From NCBI GenBank assembly GCA_030770535.1, contig JASVEC010000019.1, positions 868,001-932,000 of the forward strand: a DNA stretch of 64,000 nt, given 5' to 3'. Made by a program: the position numbers and the translations under genes. How positions within the stretch are numbered: position 1 is the first letter of the stretch; the number at the start of each line of letters is the position of its first letter. The DNA comes from Batkoa obscura. Taxonomy: Eukaryota; Entomophthoromycota; Entomophthoromycetes; Entomophthorales; Batkoaceae. Shown in pieces: positions 53,966 to 63,595 of this stretch. The notes beneath the pieces were generated by a model that saw only the letters and a program-made list of their open reading frames with translations, was not told the origin of the DNA and ran no database searches.

Positions 53966-55774
53966 TTATACTGTTATAGAATACTTTCCTAAGAAATGGA
54001 ACTTTTGCAAGTCTTTTTCTATAACCTCGATTGCAAACCCACTATCTTCAAAATAATGAGTTCTGTCTCTATCCCTCTTAATCCAATAAACTAATTGTTG
54101 AACTTTGTTATAAATTAATTCATTCTGAGACTCTGAAAAATATAACTGTGATAAAGCGTTAATATAAAAATAGATAGTTGGAAGTAAATTCATACATGAG
54201 TTAAATAGTATCCATGGACATTCGTTTTTAACATTATTACGATTAAACAAGCTTGAAAATAGATCCCATAACTTGTCGGCTGTTTCTAATCCAATCTTCC
54301 ATAGCCAGGTGTATAATAGTGGGTGAGGACATGGACTTATATATGAAATAGGGTCAACAACATAAAGTTTACTATTCAAAAACATCAAATATCCAGAAGA
54401 ACCTAATGATGAAGTGTTATCTAATTGTAGTACACCGTATGATTTTATATCATTAAGTTCCTTTAAGGATAAAAGGTGATAGCTTTTGTAATTTGTTGGT
54501 ACATCATTTATCTCTTGATCTAATTCATCAATCATCTTTAACATACTATTTAAATCAAAATAGAACCTGTTGATTGGATCTATGTTTGGATTTCTCTTTA
54601 GCATATCTTTTTTGTTATAATAATATTGTAAAACATGACAGTAGCATGCTAGCGCTCTTGAACAATATAATGACTTGCGAGGTTGGTTATTGTTAATACT
54701 GGGGGCTATAACACTATTTTTTATATTAACACTTTTTAATACTGCTTTTAAATCTATCTTTTTTGTTTTATTGATCTTTAATCTAGGCATTGTGGGTATA
54801 CTAATCAACTTATTTCTGATATGAATTAAGGGGATTATATTAGTATATTTTAAGGTTAAAAAAGATCCTGGTAAATAAGATAAACCAACATGGAGGATAA
54901 TTATAAATTCCCATAGCTTTTCTTTTAATGAATCCTGATTACGGTTGTTTGTAATTAAAAAAATATTTTTCTCTTTTTCTGTTTCTTTTGGTATTATTTG
55001 TAACATTCCAGCCATCCTTACTGCTTGTCCTAAATATATGTTAGCTAAAGAATAGTTTTTAGTATATAAATATTCTCCAGCAATTAAAGTGATTGCAACT
55101 ACATTTTCTAAGCTTGGATTACTATAACTTTGAATAATCATACTTTGGATATCTTTAGTGTTATTAAGTAATAGCTGTTTGTATTCTTTTGGAAGTTCTA
55201 CTAAACTCAATAATGATTGTAAAAGCATTGCTTTTAATAAACTTGGTTCTTTTTTTTTAAATATACGTTCCAATACTGGAGCTGTAAACCATAATCCATC
55301 TGGATCTAAAAGCTGATGATAAATACTAATAAAACATACCAAAAGTTCTGAAGGCATTAACTCATCTACTTTATTTGGAGTGACATATAACTCTCTCTCT
55401 GGACAACAGCACAAACAACTATTCATGAACATCAACTTTTGACTATTTCTTATCAATTGAGTATAATGGGATATCCCTTTTTCAAAATAAGCTATAAATT
55501 TCGCTTCTACATTTATATGTTTCTCCCTTTGTAATTGACATTCAATAGGTCTGTTTTTTAATTCTATTAATCTCTTTTTTGTAACCAAACATTCCTTTGA
55601 CCATCTAAGATAACTCTTTATTAAACCACTAAACCCATTAGTTGGATAGGCTAATATGATACTGTTTATGCTGGAAAAAAATTCTGCCAGCTCCTTTTCA
55701 ATTTTTTCTATCCTTTCAACAGCTTTGAGTCTAAAAGACTCTTGAATTCTTTTCGACTTTTCATTTTGTTCCAT
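53966..55774 (-). CDS. Zinc-cluster-less MHD-like regulator family, member F
   Basis: Single exon, 602 residues. It is a close relative of G (57089-58879) on the same strand, with which it shares alternating identical and divergent stretches. Order of blocks: ESFRLKAVERIEKIEKEL; a cysteine-rich patch SCLCCCPERELYVTPNK near residue 120; HQLLDPDGLWFTAPVLERIF; IYLGQAVRMAGMLQIIP near 260; then a divergent segment (about 264-395) including KLISIPTMPRLKINKTKK; then SLGSSGYLMFLNSKLYVVDP and GLETADKLWDLFSSLFNRNN. The CLCCC run is not a zinc-cluster arrangement. No nuclear signal beyond scattered basic runs. The divergent middle lies where ligand or partner contacts are often placed in zinc-cluster factors, which is inference. 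Confidence 0.72.
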   Translation of the reverse strand: MEQNEKSKRIQESFRLKAVERIEKIEKELAEFFSSINSIILAYPTNGFSGLIKSYLRWSKECLVTKKRLIELKNRPIECQLQREKHINVEAKFIAYFEKGISHYTQLIRNSQKLMFMNSCLCCCPERELYVTPNKVDELMPSELLVCFISIYHQLLDPDGLWFTAPVLERIFKKKEPSLLKAMLLQSLLSLVELPKEYKQLLLNNTKDIQSMIIQSYSNPSLENVVAITLIAGEYLYTKNYSLANIYLGQAVRMAGMLQIIPKETEKEKNIFLITNNRNQDSLKEKLWEFIIILHVGLSYLPGSFLTLKYTNIIPLIHIRNKLISIPTMPRLKINKTKKIDLKAVLKSVNIKNSVIAPSINNNQPRKSLYCSRALACYCHVLQYYYNKKDMLKRNPNIDPINRFYFDLNSMLKMIDELDQEINDVPTNYKSYHLLSLKELNDIKSYGVLQLDNTSSLGSSGYLMFLNSKLYVVDPISYISPCPHPLLYTWLWKIGLETADKLWDLFSSLFNRNNVKNECPWILFNSCMNLLPTIYFYINALSQLYFSESQNELIYNKVQQLVYWIKRDRDRTHYFEDSGFAIEVIEKDLQKFHFLGKYSITV

Positions 55775-56172
55775 GGAATGTAAACTTTTACAATGTTAAA
55801 GGCGTTTTTTATATATTTAATAAATTATCATTTAAGAATCGAGTTAGTTTTAAACTCATGGTTTATTTTTATCTAGCTTTATAAATATGAATCAATGATA
55901 GCATTATTTGAATTGGAATTTATGTCAATTAAAATATTAAATAGTTTTGATCATAAATAAAGATCTTTGATCAAAAATGAAAATTATTTAAAACAAGTAC
56001 TAGTCAAATATTTGTTTTTTATCATTTTAGTACTTATTAGTTCTATGATATATAAATTACTTTTTTCATCTACTAATGTATCTAATCTTCAAAAATTGAT
56101 GAATTTCTATAAAGTAAGATAGATAAACATACTTTTTTTATTTGTAGCTTTGTATTGTATATTTAATAAGCT

Positions 56173-56278
56173 TATGGTGATATTTTTTTTGACTTCACTA
56201 CTTTTTCTATCTTTTAAGTGCTATTTGAGTGGAAAAATTATTAGCAAAATTCTTAAACACAAATACATCCCCCTTATA
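56173..56278 (-). mobile_element. TGGGGATG MITE, copy l
   Basis: TATGGTGATA at the left and CATCCCCCTTATA at the right. The interior AAGTGCTATTTGAGTGG and ATTCTTAAACACAAATA. Confidence 0.85.
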
Positions 56279-56599
56279 TTAAAAAATAATATTTTGATAT
56301 AAAATACAAATTTTTTTTTTACTATGATAGCTTTTTTAAGAGATTTACTATTCTTAGTTTAATAAACTTATTTTATCTTTTTATGGTTATTTTTTTATTG
56401 TTTTTTTTACATAATTTGCTAATTATATAAATTGCCTTTTTATTATTTTACATAACCTACTTCTACTACATACTATCTTTTATTGATAAGTTTGTTTTAA
56501 TTACCAAAATCAAGATTTCTTAACTTATTATAAACAGTTAATTACAAAGCTTTTACTTTTTTCTCAGGCACTAAATCCCACATTAGATAATAGACTTGA

Positions 56600-56696
56600 T
56601 ATGGGGATGTATTTTCTTATTTCACTAATAATCTTTTGGTTCAAATAGTACTTAAAAATTGAAAGGAGATGAAATCAAAAGAAACATTCTCATGTA
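56600..56696 (+). mobile_element. TGGGGATG MITE, copy m (degraded)
   Basis: TATGGGGATGTA at the left and ACATTCTCATGTA at the right. A block of the interior (TTTAAGAATTTT) is lost, but CAAATAGTACTTAAAAA is still recognisable. Confidence 0.75.
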
Positions 56697-57088
56697 TTTT
56701 GAAATAAAAGATGTCAAGTACTTAAAAAATTTCCAGCTTGTGATTATTATTTAAGAAATTATAAGGTTATCAAAACATGATTTTTACGCCTGTATTTTAG
56801 TTATAACATAGCTTTTTCATTTTTATAATCATTTGGGTATATTTGTTTACTTTACATATAGCAATAATAATTAAAAGAATACTTTTAAATTCAAGATGTT
56901 TGCAAAGATTGATAGAATATTTAATATTTAAAAGATTACTACAATATTTAAATTTAAATAGTAAGTTGATAATTTCATTTGCTTTTGTTTACAAAGTAGT
57001 GATACAAATATCTTTATTCAAAATTAAATAGTGGCCATTTTAGTTTCTAAAATAAAAGGTAAAAAAACTATAGTAAATAATAGCTATA

Positions 57089-58879
57089 CTATAACACTAT
57101 AGAATATTTTCCCAGAAAATGAAAGTTATGTAAACTTTCTTCTATGATCTCAATTATATACTTACTATCTTCAAAATAATGAGTTCTGTCTCTATCCCTC
57201 TTAATCCAATAAACTAATTGTTGAACTTTGTTATAAATTAATTCATTCTGAGACTCTGAAAAATATAACTGTGATAAAGCGTTAATATAAAAATAGATAG
57301 TTGGAAGTAAATCCATACACGTGTCACTAATAGCCCAAGTATATCCGTCTTCAATATTATTACGATTAAACAAGCTTGAAAATAGATCCCATAACTTGTC
57401 GGCTGTTTCTAATCCAATCTTCCATAGCCAGGTGTATAATAGTGGGTGAGGATATGGACTTATATATGAAATAGGGTCAACAACATAAAGTTTACTATTC
57501 AAAAACATCAAATATCCAGAAGAACCTAATGATGGAGTGTTATCTAATTGTAGTACACCGTATGATTTTATATCATCAAGTTCCTTTAAGGATAAAAGGT
57601 GATAGCTTTTGTAATTTGTTGGTACATCATTTATCTCTTGATCTAATTCATCAATCATCTTTAACATACTATTCAAATCAAAATAGAACCTATTGATTGG
57701 ATCTATGTTTGGATTTTTTTCTAAAATATTCCTTCCATTAAGATAAGCTTGTAAAAGTTGATAATAATATGCTAGCGCTCTTGAATGATATAATGCTTCT
57801 ATAGACTTAGTATTATTAGGATTGGGAATAATAGCGGTTGTAACAATACTCTGTCTTATCCTTTTCAAGCCTACCTTTTTGACTTCATTGATGCGTAATC
57901 TAGGCATAGTAGGCAAACAAACCATTTTATCTCTAATGTGAATTAAAGGTGTTATTTTATTATACCTTAGGATTAAAGGATGCTCTATTATATTATCTAA
58001 AGTGATATGAATAAATATTATAAGTTCCCATATTTTTTCCTTCCATGAATCTTCAATAGGATTTTTTGTAAATAAAAATACACTCTTTTCTTTTTCTTCG
58101 GGTATTATTTGTAACATTCCAGCCATCCTTACTGCTTGTCCTAAATATATGTTAGCTAAAGAATAGTTTTTAGTATATAAATATTCTCCAGCAATTAAAG
58201 TGATTGCAACTACATTTTCTAAGCTTGGATTACTATAACTTTGAATAATCATACTTTGGATATCTTTAGTGTTATTAAGTAATAGCTGTTTGTATTCTTT
58301 TGGAAGTTCTACTAAACTCAATAATGATTGTAAAAGCATTGCTTTTAATAAACTTGGTTCTTTTTTTTTAAATATACGTTCCAATACTGGAGCTGTAAAC
58401 CATAATCCATCTGGATCTAAAAGCTGATGATAAATACTAATAAAACATACCAAAAGTTCTGAAGGCATTAACTCATCTACTTTATTTGGAGTGACATATA
58501 ACTCTCTCTCTGGACAACAGCACAAACAACTATTCATGAACATCAACTTTTGACTATTTCTTATCAATTGAGTATAATGGGATATCCCTTTTTCAAAATA
58601 AGCTATAAATTTTGCCTCTGTAATTTTATATTTTTCTTTGTGTAATTTGTTAGACTTATTTTTCAATTCTATCAATCTTTTTTTTGTAACCAAACATTCC
58701 TTTGACCATCTAAGATAACTCTTTATTAAACCACTAAATTCATTAGCTGGATAGGCCAGTAAATTGCTCTTTATACTAGAAAAAACATCCGTCAACTCCC
58801 TTTCAATTTTTTCTATCCTTTCGACAGCTTTAAATCTGTAAGATTCTCTATAACTTCCTGAATTCTCATTATTTTTCAT
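57089..58879 (-). CDS. Zinc-cluster-less MHD-like regulator family, member G
   Basis: Single exon, 596 residues. N-terminal ESYRFKAVERIEKIEREL, then the same cysteine patch and LDP-LW-AP blocks as F. Residues of about 85-255 are the same as F's at both protein and DNA level. The middle (about 262-390) differs from F, with IHITLDNIIEHPLILRYNKI and CLPTMPRLRINEVKKVGLKR. Similarity then becomes nearly complete again through SLGSSGYLMFLNSKLYVVDP. The segment IEDGYTWAISDTCMDLL replaces F's VKNECPWILFNSCMNLL before a last shared run. No zinc cluster or targeting signal. Confidence 0.72.
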   Translation of the reverse strand: MKNNENSGSYRESYRFKAVERIEKIERELTDVFSSIKSNLLAYPANEFSGLIKSYLRWSKECLVTKKRLIELKNKSNKLHKEKYKITEAKFIAYFEKGISHYTQLIRNSQKLMFMNSCLCCCPERELYVTPNKVDELMPSELLVCFISIYHQLLDPDGLWFTAPVLERIFKKKEPSLLKAMLLQSLLSLVELPKEYKQLLLNNTKDIQSMIIQSYSNPSLENVVAITLIAGEYLYTKNYSLANIYLGQAVRMAGMLQIIPEEKEKSVFLFTKNPIEDSWKEKIWELIIFIHITLDNIIEHPLILRYNKITPLIHIRDKMVCLPTMPRLRINEVKKVGLKRIRQSIVTTAIIPNPNNTKSIEALYHSRALAYYYQLLQAYLNGRNILEKNPNIDPINRFYFDLNSMLKMIDELDQEINDVPTNYKSYHLLSLKELDDIKSYGVLQLDNTPSLGSSGYLMFLNSKLYVVDPISYISPYPHPLLYTWLWKIGLETADKLWDLFSSLFNRNNIEDGYTWAISDTCMDLLPTIYFYINALSQLYFSESQNELIYNKVQQLVYWIKRDRDRTHYFEDSKYIIEIIEESLHNFHFLGKYSIVL

Positions 58880-59070
58880 AAATTTTAAACTCTAGTTATT
58901 AAACTGAAATATATATATTGATAATTTGTAAATTATATATTAAGAATATTACTTGTAATATTAAGCTTAGCTATAAATCTTTATTGAAGCCTATTTTTAA
59001 ACTAAGACATATTCTTAAAACAAAAAGCAGTTCTGCTTTTAAGTAAAAATCACTAGTTGGAAATTTAAAT

Positions 59071-59168
59071 TATGGGGATGTATTTTTTTGTAAGAATTTA
59101 CAATTTTTCCGCCCAAATAGCACTTAAAAAATAGAAAAAATAATGAAACCAAAAAAACATCCCCTTAT
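59071..59168 (+). mobile_element. TGGGGATG MITE, copy n
   Basis: TATGGGGATGTA to ACATCCCCTTA. The interior CCGCCCAAATAGCACTTAAA. The left interior is shortened. Confidence 0.85.
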
Positions 59169-59331
59169 TCTTAAATGCAAAATTGTAGCATTGCACAGAC
59201 TACAAGATTATTATAATTAGCAGCTTAAACCTTTAATATTTTATCAGTATTCACTTTGATTTCTAGATACCTTACTAATAGTTCAAAATCCAAAGTTTAT
59301 CATACTATAAAGATTAAAAGCTTTGTACAAC

Positions 59332-59434
59332 ATTGGGAGTGTTTTTTTTGACTTCATTATTTTTTCCATTTTTAAGCGCTATTTAAGCGGAAAATTTATT
59401 AGTAAAATTCTTAAACACAAAAATACATCCCCAT
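59332..59434 (-). mobile_element. TGGGGATG MITE, copy o
   Basis: ATTGGGAGTG to ACATCCCCATTA. The interior keeps both CpG sites, AAGCGCTATTTAAGCGG. Confidence 0.88.
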
Positions 59435-59746
59435 TAATTATTATAAAGTGTGAAAATAGTAATTTATTCAGCTGATTTTGCCCATCAATATATTTAATAA
59501 AGAGAAACAGGAACTAACTATTATTCAAAACCACATATATTTTAATAAAACACTGTATTTATTTACTATGTTTTTAGAAATTCATTTATTAATTAAATAA
59601 AACTTTAATAGTGAAAATGGAATGTCAAAATCGTCGAATTTTATTTCTAAACTATAAGGTATTAACATGGTAGTATTCGATAAAAATTATCCATGCAGTG
59701 TAATTTTTACTCAAAAACCAGACAGTAATCTATGTTCGATCTTTTA

Positions 59747-60424
59747 TTAATAGTTAGAACCATCAACTGTATTTCCTAATAAAAACCTTCTTTCTAGTAA
59801 TTCCTTATCTAAGCAATCTCTATAAAACACATCTGCAGGTACATTAATTTGTTTTTTATCTTTATAGCATTTCTTAACCTTCCTAAGTAGTTGGTAGTGA
59901 GCGATACGACAAGCTAAAGAGTTGCCAGAAATAGGATATTCTTTTTGAAAGAAACCCCATTTAGTGCAATCAAACAGATATTGATCATTGGAATTAAATG
60001 TAATCAATTCGCTGAATAATTTATTAACTAAATTATTACCAACAATGAGTGGTTTAAAATCATCTTCTACAATAACACAAAACTTCTTTTTACATAAACC
60101 TAACAAGTTAAATAATAGTTGATGGATTTTAATTTCTTTCGGAGTTAATTCGAAAAACTCATTATCTGGCTTCTCTAGGGTGACTCCCTTTAAAGATTGG
60201 ACTTCTATTCCTGCTTCTGTAAATGTTTTCACTAATGTTTTTGAGCGATACTTGCTTTGGTCACTCATTACTAAAACTAGAACACTTTCAGTAATAAATT
60301 CACTTTTCTTTTCATCCTTTATCAAATGGTTGATTACATAACCTTCTTTGAGATATGTTTTGATCAGGTAGGTACCCAATATTATACTAACAATTAACAG
60401 TAACAGCTTCTGAATGACTCTCAT
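59747..60424 (-). CDS. Type II membrane glycosyltransferase-like protein (GT25-like)
   Basis: Single exon, 225 residues from the ATG at 60424 (a TTG nine bases upstream was not used). One N-terminal membrane anchor lies at about residues 5-22 (QKLLLLIVSIILGTYLI), the layout of Golgi transferases. The body shows VLVMSDQSKYRSKTLVKTF with AGIEVQSLKG. Next comes ELTPKEIKIHQLLFNLLG, like the L-T-x-x-E-x-x-x-x-x-S-H block of GT25 enzymes, and then VIVEDDFKPL with EDD at 120-122 as the probable metal-binding acidic motif. GT25 enzymes add sugars to proteins or lipopolysaccharide. The domain is short, and one of the usual acidic motifs is not obvious. The substrate is unknown and activity is not assured. 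Confidence 0.55.
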   Translation of the reverse strand: MRVIQKLLLLIVSIILGTYLIKTYLKEGYVINHLIKDEKKSEFITESVLVLVMSDQSKYRSKTLVKTFTEAGIEVQSLKGVTLEKPDNEFFELTPKEIKIHQLLFNLLGLCKKKFCVIVEDDFKPLIVGNNLVNKLFSELITFNSNDQYLFDCTKWGFFQKEYPISGNSLACRIAHYQLLRKVKKCYKDKKQINVPADVFYRDCLDKELLERRFLLGNTVDGSNY

Positions 60425-60944
60425 TTTTAACAAAGGTGTAAAGGTATAAAATAAATTGAATAGTTCTTAATATAAATATTTTTTTGAGTTTTGCTCCAAT
60501 TAAATTAATTTCGGGAACCTTCAATAAGAATAAATATTATATAATTATTTCTTAAAATGGCATTTTAAAGGCTAATACTTGTTCTTTGTGTTACAAAATT
60601 TTGCTCAAAATGAAATTAAATCTGCTTTTTCTAACCAATAATAGTTACAAATATAGTAAACTTTTAGGATAAATGAGTTAGTTCTAAAAATAATATTGCG
60701 TCATCTTTAATAAAATATTTCTTTACTTTAAACTATATTAATCTGTTAAACAGTACTTCAAAATCTTAAAATTCTTGTCATTAATATAACATAATATATT
60801 CCTTGGCTTTATCTTTCAGTATTTTTTAGATGACAATAGTATTATAGTATGCCTGTTTTTTGATAAATTTGTTTAAAATTAATCTAAGGATAAATGTACA
60901 ATTTTTAATATAATTAAATAATTTAAAACACGGAGAAATAATAT

Positions 60945-61346
60945 AGTATTTTTAATACATCATGTTTATTTCAAGATAAATATTTGAATAAATTATAATA
61001 ATAAAAATCAATAATAATCTGAACTGAAAGTAAACAAGATATAAAAATTCAATAATAGTATAAATTGAAGTAATTGCTATCAAAACTATACCAATTTCTA
61101 TTATGAATTTCTATATTTTATTTATTTACACTTTCTACTATTATTGAATTTTTATATCTTGTTTACTTTCAGTTCAGATTATTATTGATTTTTATTATTA
61201 TAACTTGTTTAAATACTTGAAATAAACATGTGGGAATGTTTTTTTTGGTTTCATTACTTTCTCTATTTTTTAAGCACTATTTGAGTGGAAAGATTGCTGG
61301 TAAAATTCTTAATGAAAAAATACATCCCCATGTATTAAAAATACTG
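60945..61346. repeat. Long hairpin repeat, about 115-base arms, one arm interrupted by a MITE
   Basis: The left arm 60945-61060 and the right arm 61136-61228 are nearly perfect reverse complements. For example AATCAATAATAATCTGAACT on the left faces AGTTCAGATTATTATTGATT on the right. About 75 bases of spacer lie between them. The right arm is broken by MITE copy p and resumes at 61333-61346 (TATTAAAAATACT), which pairs with AGTATTTTTAATA at 60945. No ORF lies inside. It may be a foldback element or a source of hairpin RNA. Confidence 0.9.
61229..61332 (-). mobile_element. TGGGGATG MITE, copy p, inside the hairpin arm
   Basis: Core TGGGAATG (61231) to CATCCCCA (61330) with TG on both sides. 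The interior AAGCACTATTTGAGTGG has both CpG sites changed. It lies within the right arm of the larger inverted repeat and so is younger than that repeat. Confidence 0.92.
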
Positions 61347-61459
61347 TGTGATATTTTCATAGTTTAGCCTAAACATTAATTGAAATTCAGTTTAAAAGAC
61401 TTAAATTATGATACATACAATTGAACTTTTATTATTTAAAAAAATGATACAAAAAATAA

Positions 61460-62467
61460 CTAAAATGAATGCAAATCAAGTGCCTGTAACAAAGCAAAGG
61501 TATCTAGCCTAGTTCTTGGGTTTCTGTCCAACATTTTAGAAAGTAAATCAGCAAGGTATGGGTCAATTCCTTGTTTTAAAAAGAAATTGATACCATGATA
61601 CCTCTTGAAAAAGGGGTCTTTCGCTTTAGCCAATGTCCATGGGAAATGTCCTTTAATTAGGATAAAGAGTATAATCCCTAATGACCATACATCCGCTTTG
61701 AATTGACAATAACCTTCTTGGTGCTCCAATACTTCAGGTGCTAGATAAGATAAAGAACCTATTAATTCACTTGTAGATTCAGTAGGGGTAATAGATGAGG
61801 AAGTAAAAGAAGTGATTTTCAATTTATTCTTTATGAAATAAATATTTTCCAACTTTAAATCACGATGTACAATATTTCTTTGATGTAGATAATTTAAACC
61901 TTGTAATAATTGTTTAATAAAATTGATAGACTCCCTTTGAATTAATTTTGAGTCGTATCTTGTTAACTTTAATAAATCTTTATTACAATATTCATATAAA
62001 AATATAATTTGATTGTTTAATACTATTAAATCTATTAATGGTAATACATTTTCATGCTCTATAATTGTTATAATATAAAGTTCATTTAATAATAAATTCA
62101 TCATTAAATCATTGTTATATATTTCTTTGACGTTATATTTAGTTGGTTTACCAATTAATAAGAAAGAGGGGTCTGTTTTACTTTCTAATAAATAAGAAGG
62201 GTCGCCATAACCTAAGCCAATCTTTAAATTTAATTTATTGTAATTACGATATGAGTTTGTCTTTATACGATGATTTAACCATTTCAATAAATTGAGTTTG
62301 ATTGCTTCATTTATTGTTGGTGTAGTTAAGGTTGGCAAGTAGGTAGCAGTATACTTTGGCTCTAAATTTAATAATTCTTCTTCTACTAACGTAGATTTTG
62401 TTAATTTTGGTGTGGTAGATATTATAATGTCAGCAACGTTATTTATATAATTCTTCAAATAAACCAT
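61460..62467 (-). CDS. Npr1/Hal-like protein kinase homologue, likely pseudokinase
   Basis: Single exon, 335 residues. The kinase fold is clear. IGLGYG (83-88) stands for the glycine loop and NVKEI (Lys114) for the ATP-binding lysine, with Glu129 in helix C. Then come IVHRDLKLEN (HRD 201-203, Asn208), YLAPEVLE (APE 243-245) and ADVWSLGIILFILIKGHFPW. The block FPWTLAKAKDPFFKRYHG and the N-terminal PTLTTPTINEAIKLNLLKWL resemble the fungal Npr1/Hal/Sat4 group that controls plasma-membrane transporters. The DFG motif is SFT (220-222, context LKITSFTSSS), so the Mg-binding aspartate is missing while the HRD aspartate is kept. The protein probably binds partners without normal catalysis, or uses an unusual mechanism. 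The frame is otherwise intact. Confidence 0.85.
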   Translation of the reverse strand: MVYLKNYINNVADIIISTTPKLTKSTLVEEELLNLEPKYTATYLPTLTTPTINEAIKLNLLKWLNHRIKTNSYRNYNKLNLKIGLGYGDPSYLLESKTDPSFLLIGKPTKYNVKEIYNNDLMMNLLLNELYIITIIEHENVLPLIDLIVLNNQIIFLYEYCNKDLLKLTRYDSKLIQRESINFIKQLLQGLNYLHQRNIVHRDLKLENIYFIKNKLKITSFTSSSITPTESTSELIGSLSYLAPEVLEHQEGYCQFKADVWSLGIILFILIKGHFPWTLAKAKDPFFKRYHGINFFLKQGIDPYLADLLSKMLDRNPRTRLDTFALLQALDLHSF

Positions 62468-63595
62468 CTTAAAAATTAAATGTTAAGTTTCATTTTGTTA
62501 CATTTATATACTCTTTTTCGCTTTATTCCTTTATCTTGGTAACATCAGATGATTTAATTATCATTGAACAGATGTTTAATTTTTAAAATATATGGCCATA
62601 TTAAGTAATGTTTCTGTTAAAATACAGTTTAAAATCTATGGTACTTAGATATTTTAAACACTGTGGATTTTATTCAAACCAATGATAATGAAAATCCTTG
62701 AAATATAAATAATTTCAGCAAATCAGATTAATGAATTGATAAATTAATTATTTCATTTGTTCTCAAATTCATAAAACAATACCCAAACCAATTTATTAAT
62801 TATCTGAGTAAAAATTTAACTTTAAATAGAAAGGCATCGATCTAAATTTTAACAATCATGATACAAAATAAATTAATTAACCTTAAAGAGTTAATAAATC
62901 TAACAAATTTAAAGATAAAAGTAAATCAATATATTGTATTAAAAAATCAAAAAATCATTGAAATATCTCCATAACATATTCTAATAATAAAAAAACTGTT
63001 GTAAAGTCATATTTATTAAAGTTCCTTTAAGTGAAAAGTTTAACCATTTTTTATTACTAATAAATCATTGAATATAATAAATTATTCAAGTATAATGAAA
63101 TTTATTCTTAGTTTCTTTATATTTATGTCATTTCCTATTACACAATAATAATGTTAATATTAATAAAATGAAAGACACTAATTATTGTGATAAAAATATT
63201 AAATATTAAACTATGGCATACTAAAACTATTATAATATAACACCCGTTTTCCAGGGTGTTTAAAGCTTTAATGGAAACTTTAAACTAAACGGGACTAAAT
63301 AATATATTTGTTTTTAAAAAGTTGCCACCTTTTATAACTGTAAAAATAAATATTACGACTACATTGTGATTCGAATAAGTTATAATCAAGCGTAATTAGA
63401 TGAAATAATCATAATAAAATTTAAGCTTAAATTAAACATTATAAATAACTATGGAATATATAAAAATCGATTAGCTTATAAATAAAGTTAAATACAATTG
63501 AAGTTAATAATAGTCATAGATAATGAGATAAATAGGTAAATAAATTTAATGAGATTAAATCACAATAACCTTATTTATTTTTAGATGAAATAGTA

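Larger units (their letters stand above)
55775..57088. other. Intergenic region between members F and G
   Basis: Holds two MITE copies (56173-56278 and 56600-56696). The 62-codon frame at 56843-57031 is judged chance. Confidence 0.5.
58880..59746. other. Intergenic region with two MITE copies
   Basis: Between the start of member G and the 3' end of the glycosyltransferase-like gene. Copies n and o lie here in opposite orientation about 160 bases apart; nothing else was seen. Confidence 0.5.

Noticed and set aside
56843-57031. 62-codon plus-strand frame between members F and G.
   Set aside because: No recognisable feature; Ile/Leu/Lys-rich as expected by chance.
28740-58879. The CLCCC and CIC patches in members B, F and G as a zinc finger.
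   Set aside because: Spacing fits no known zinc-binding motif, the patch is absent from A, C, D and E, and it sits inside the body rather than at the N-terminus.
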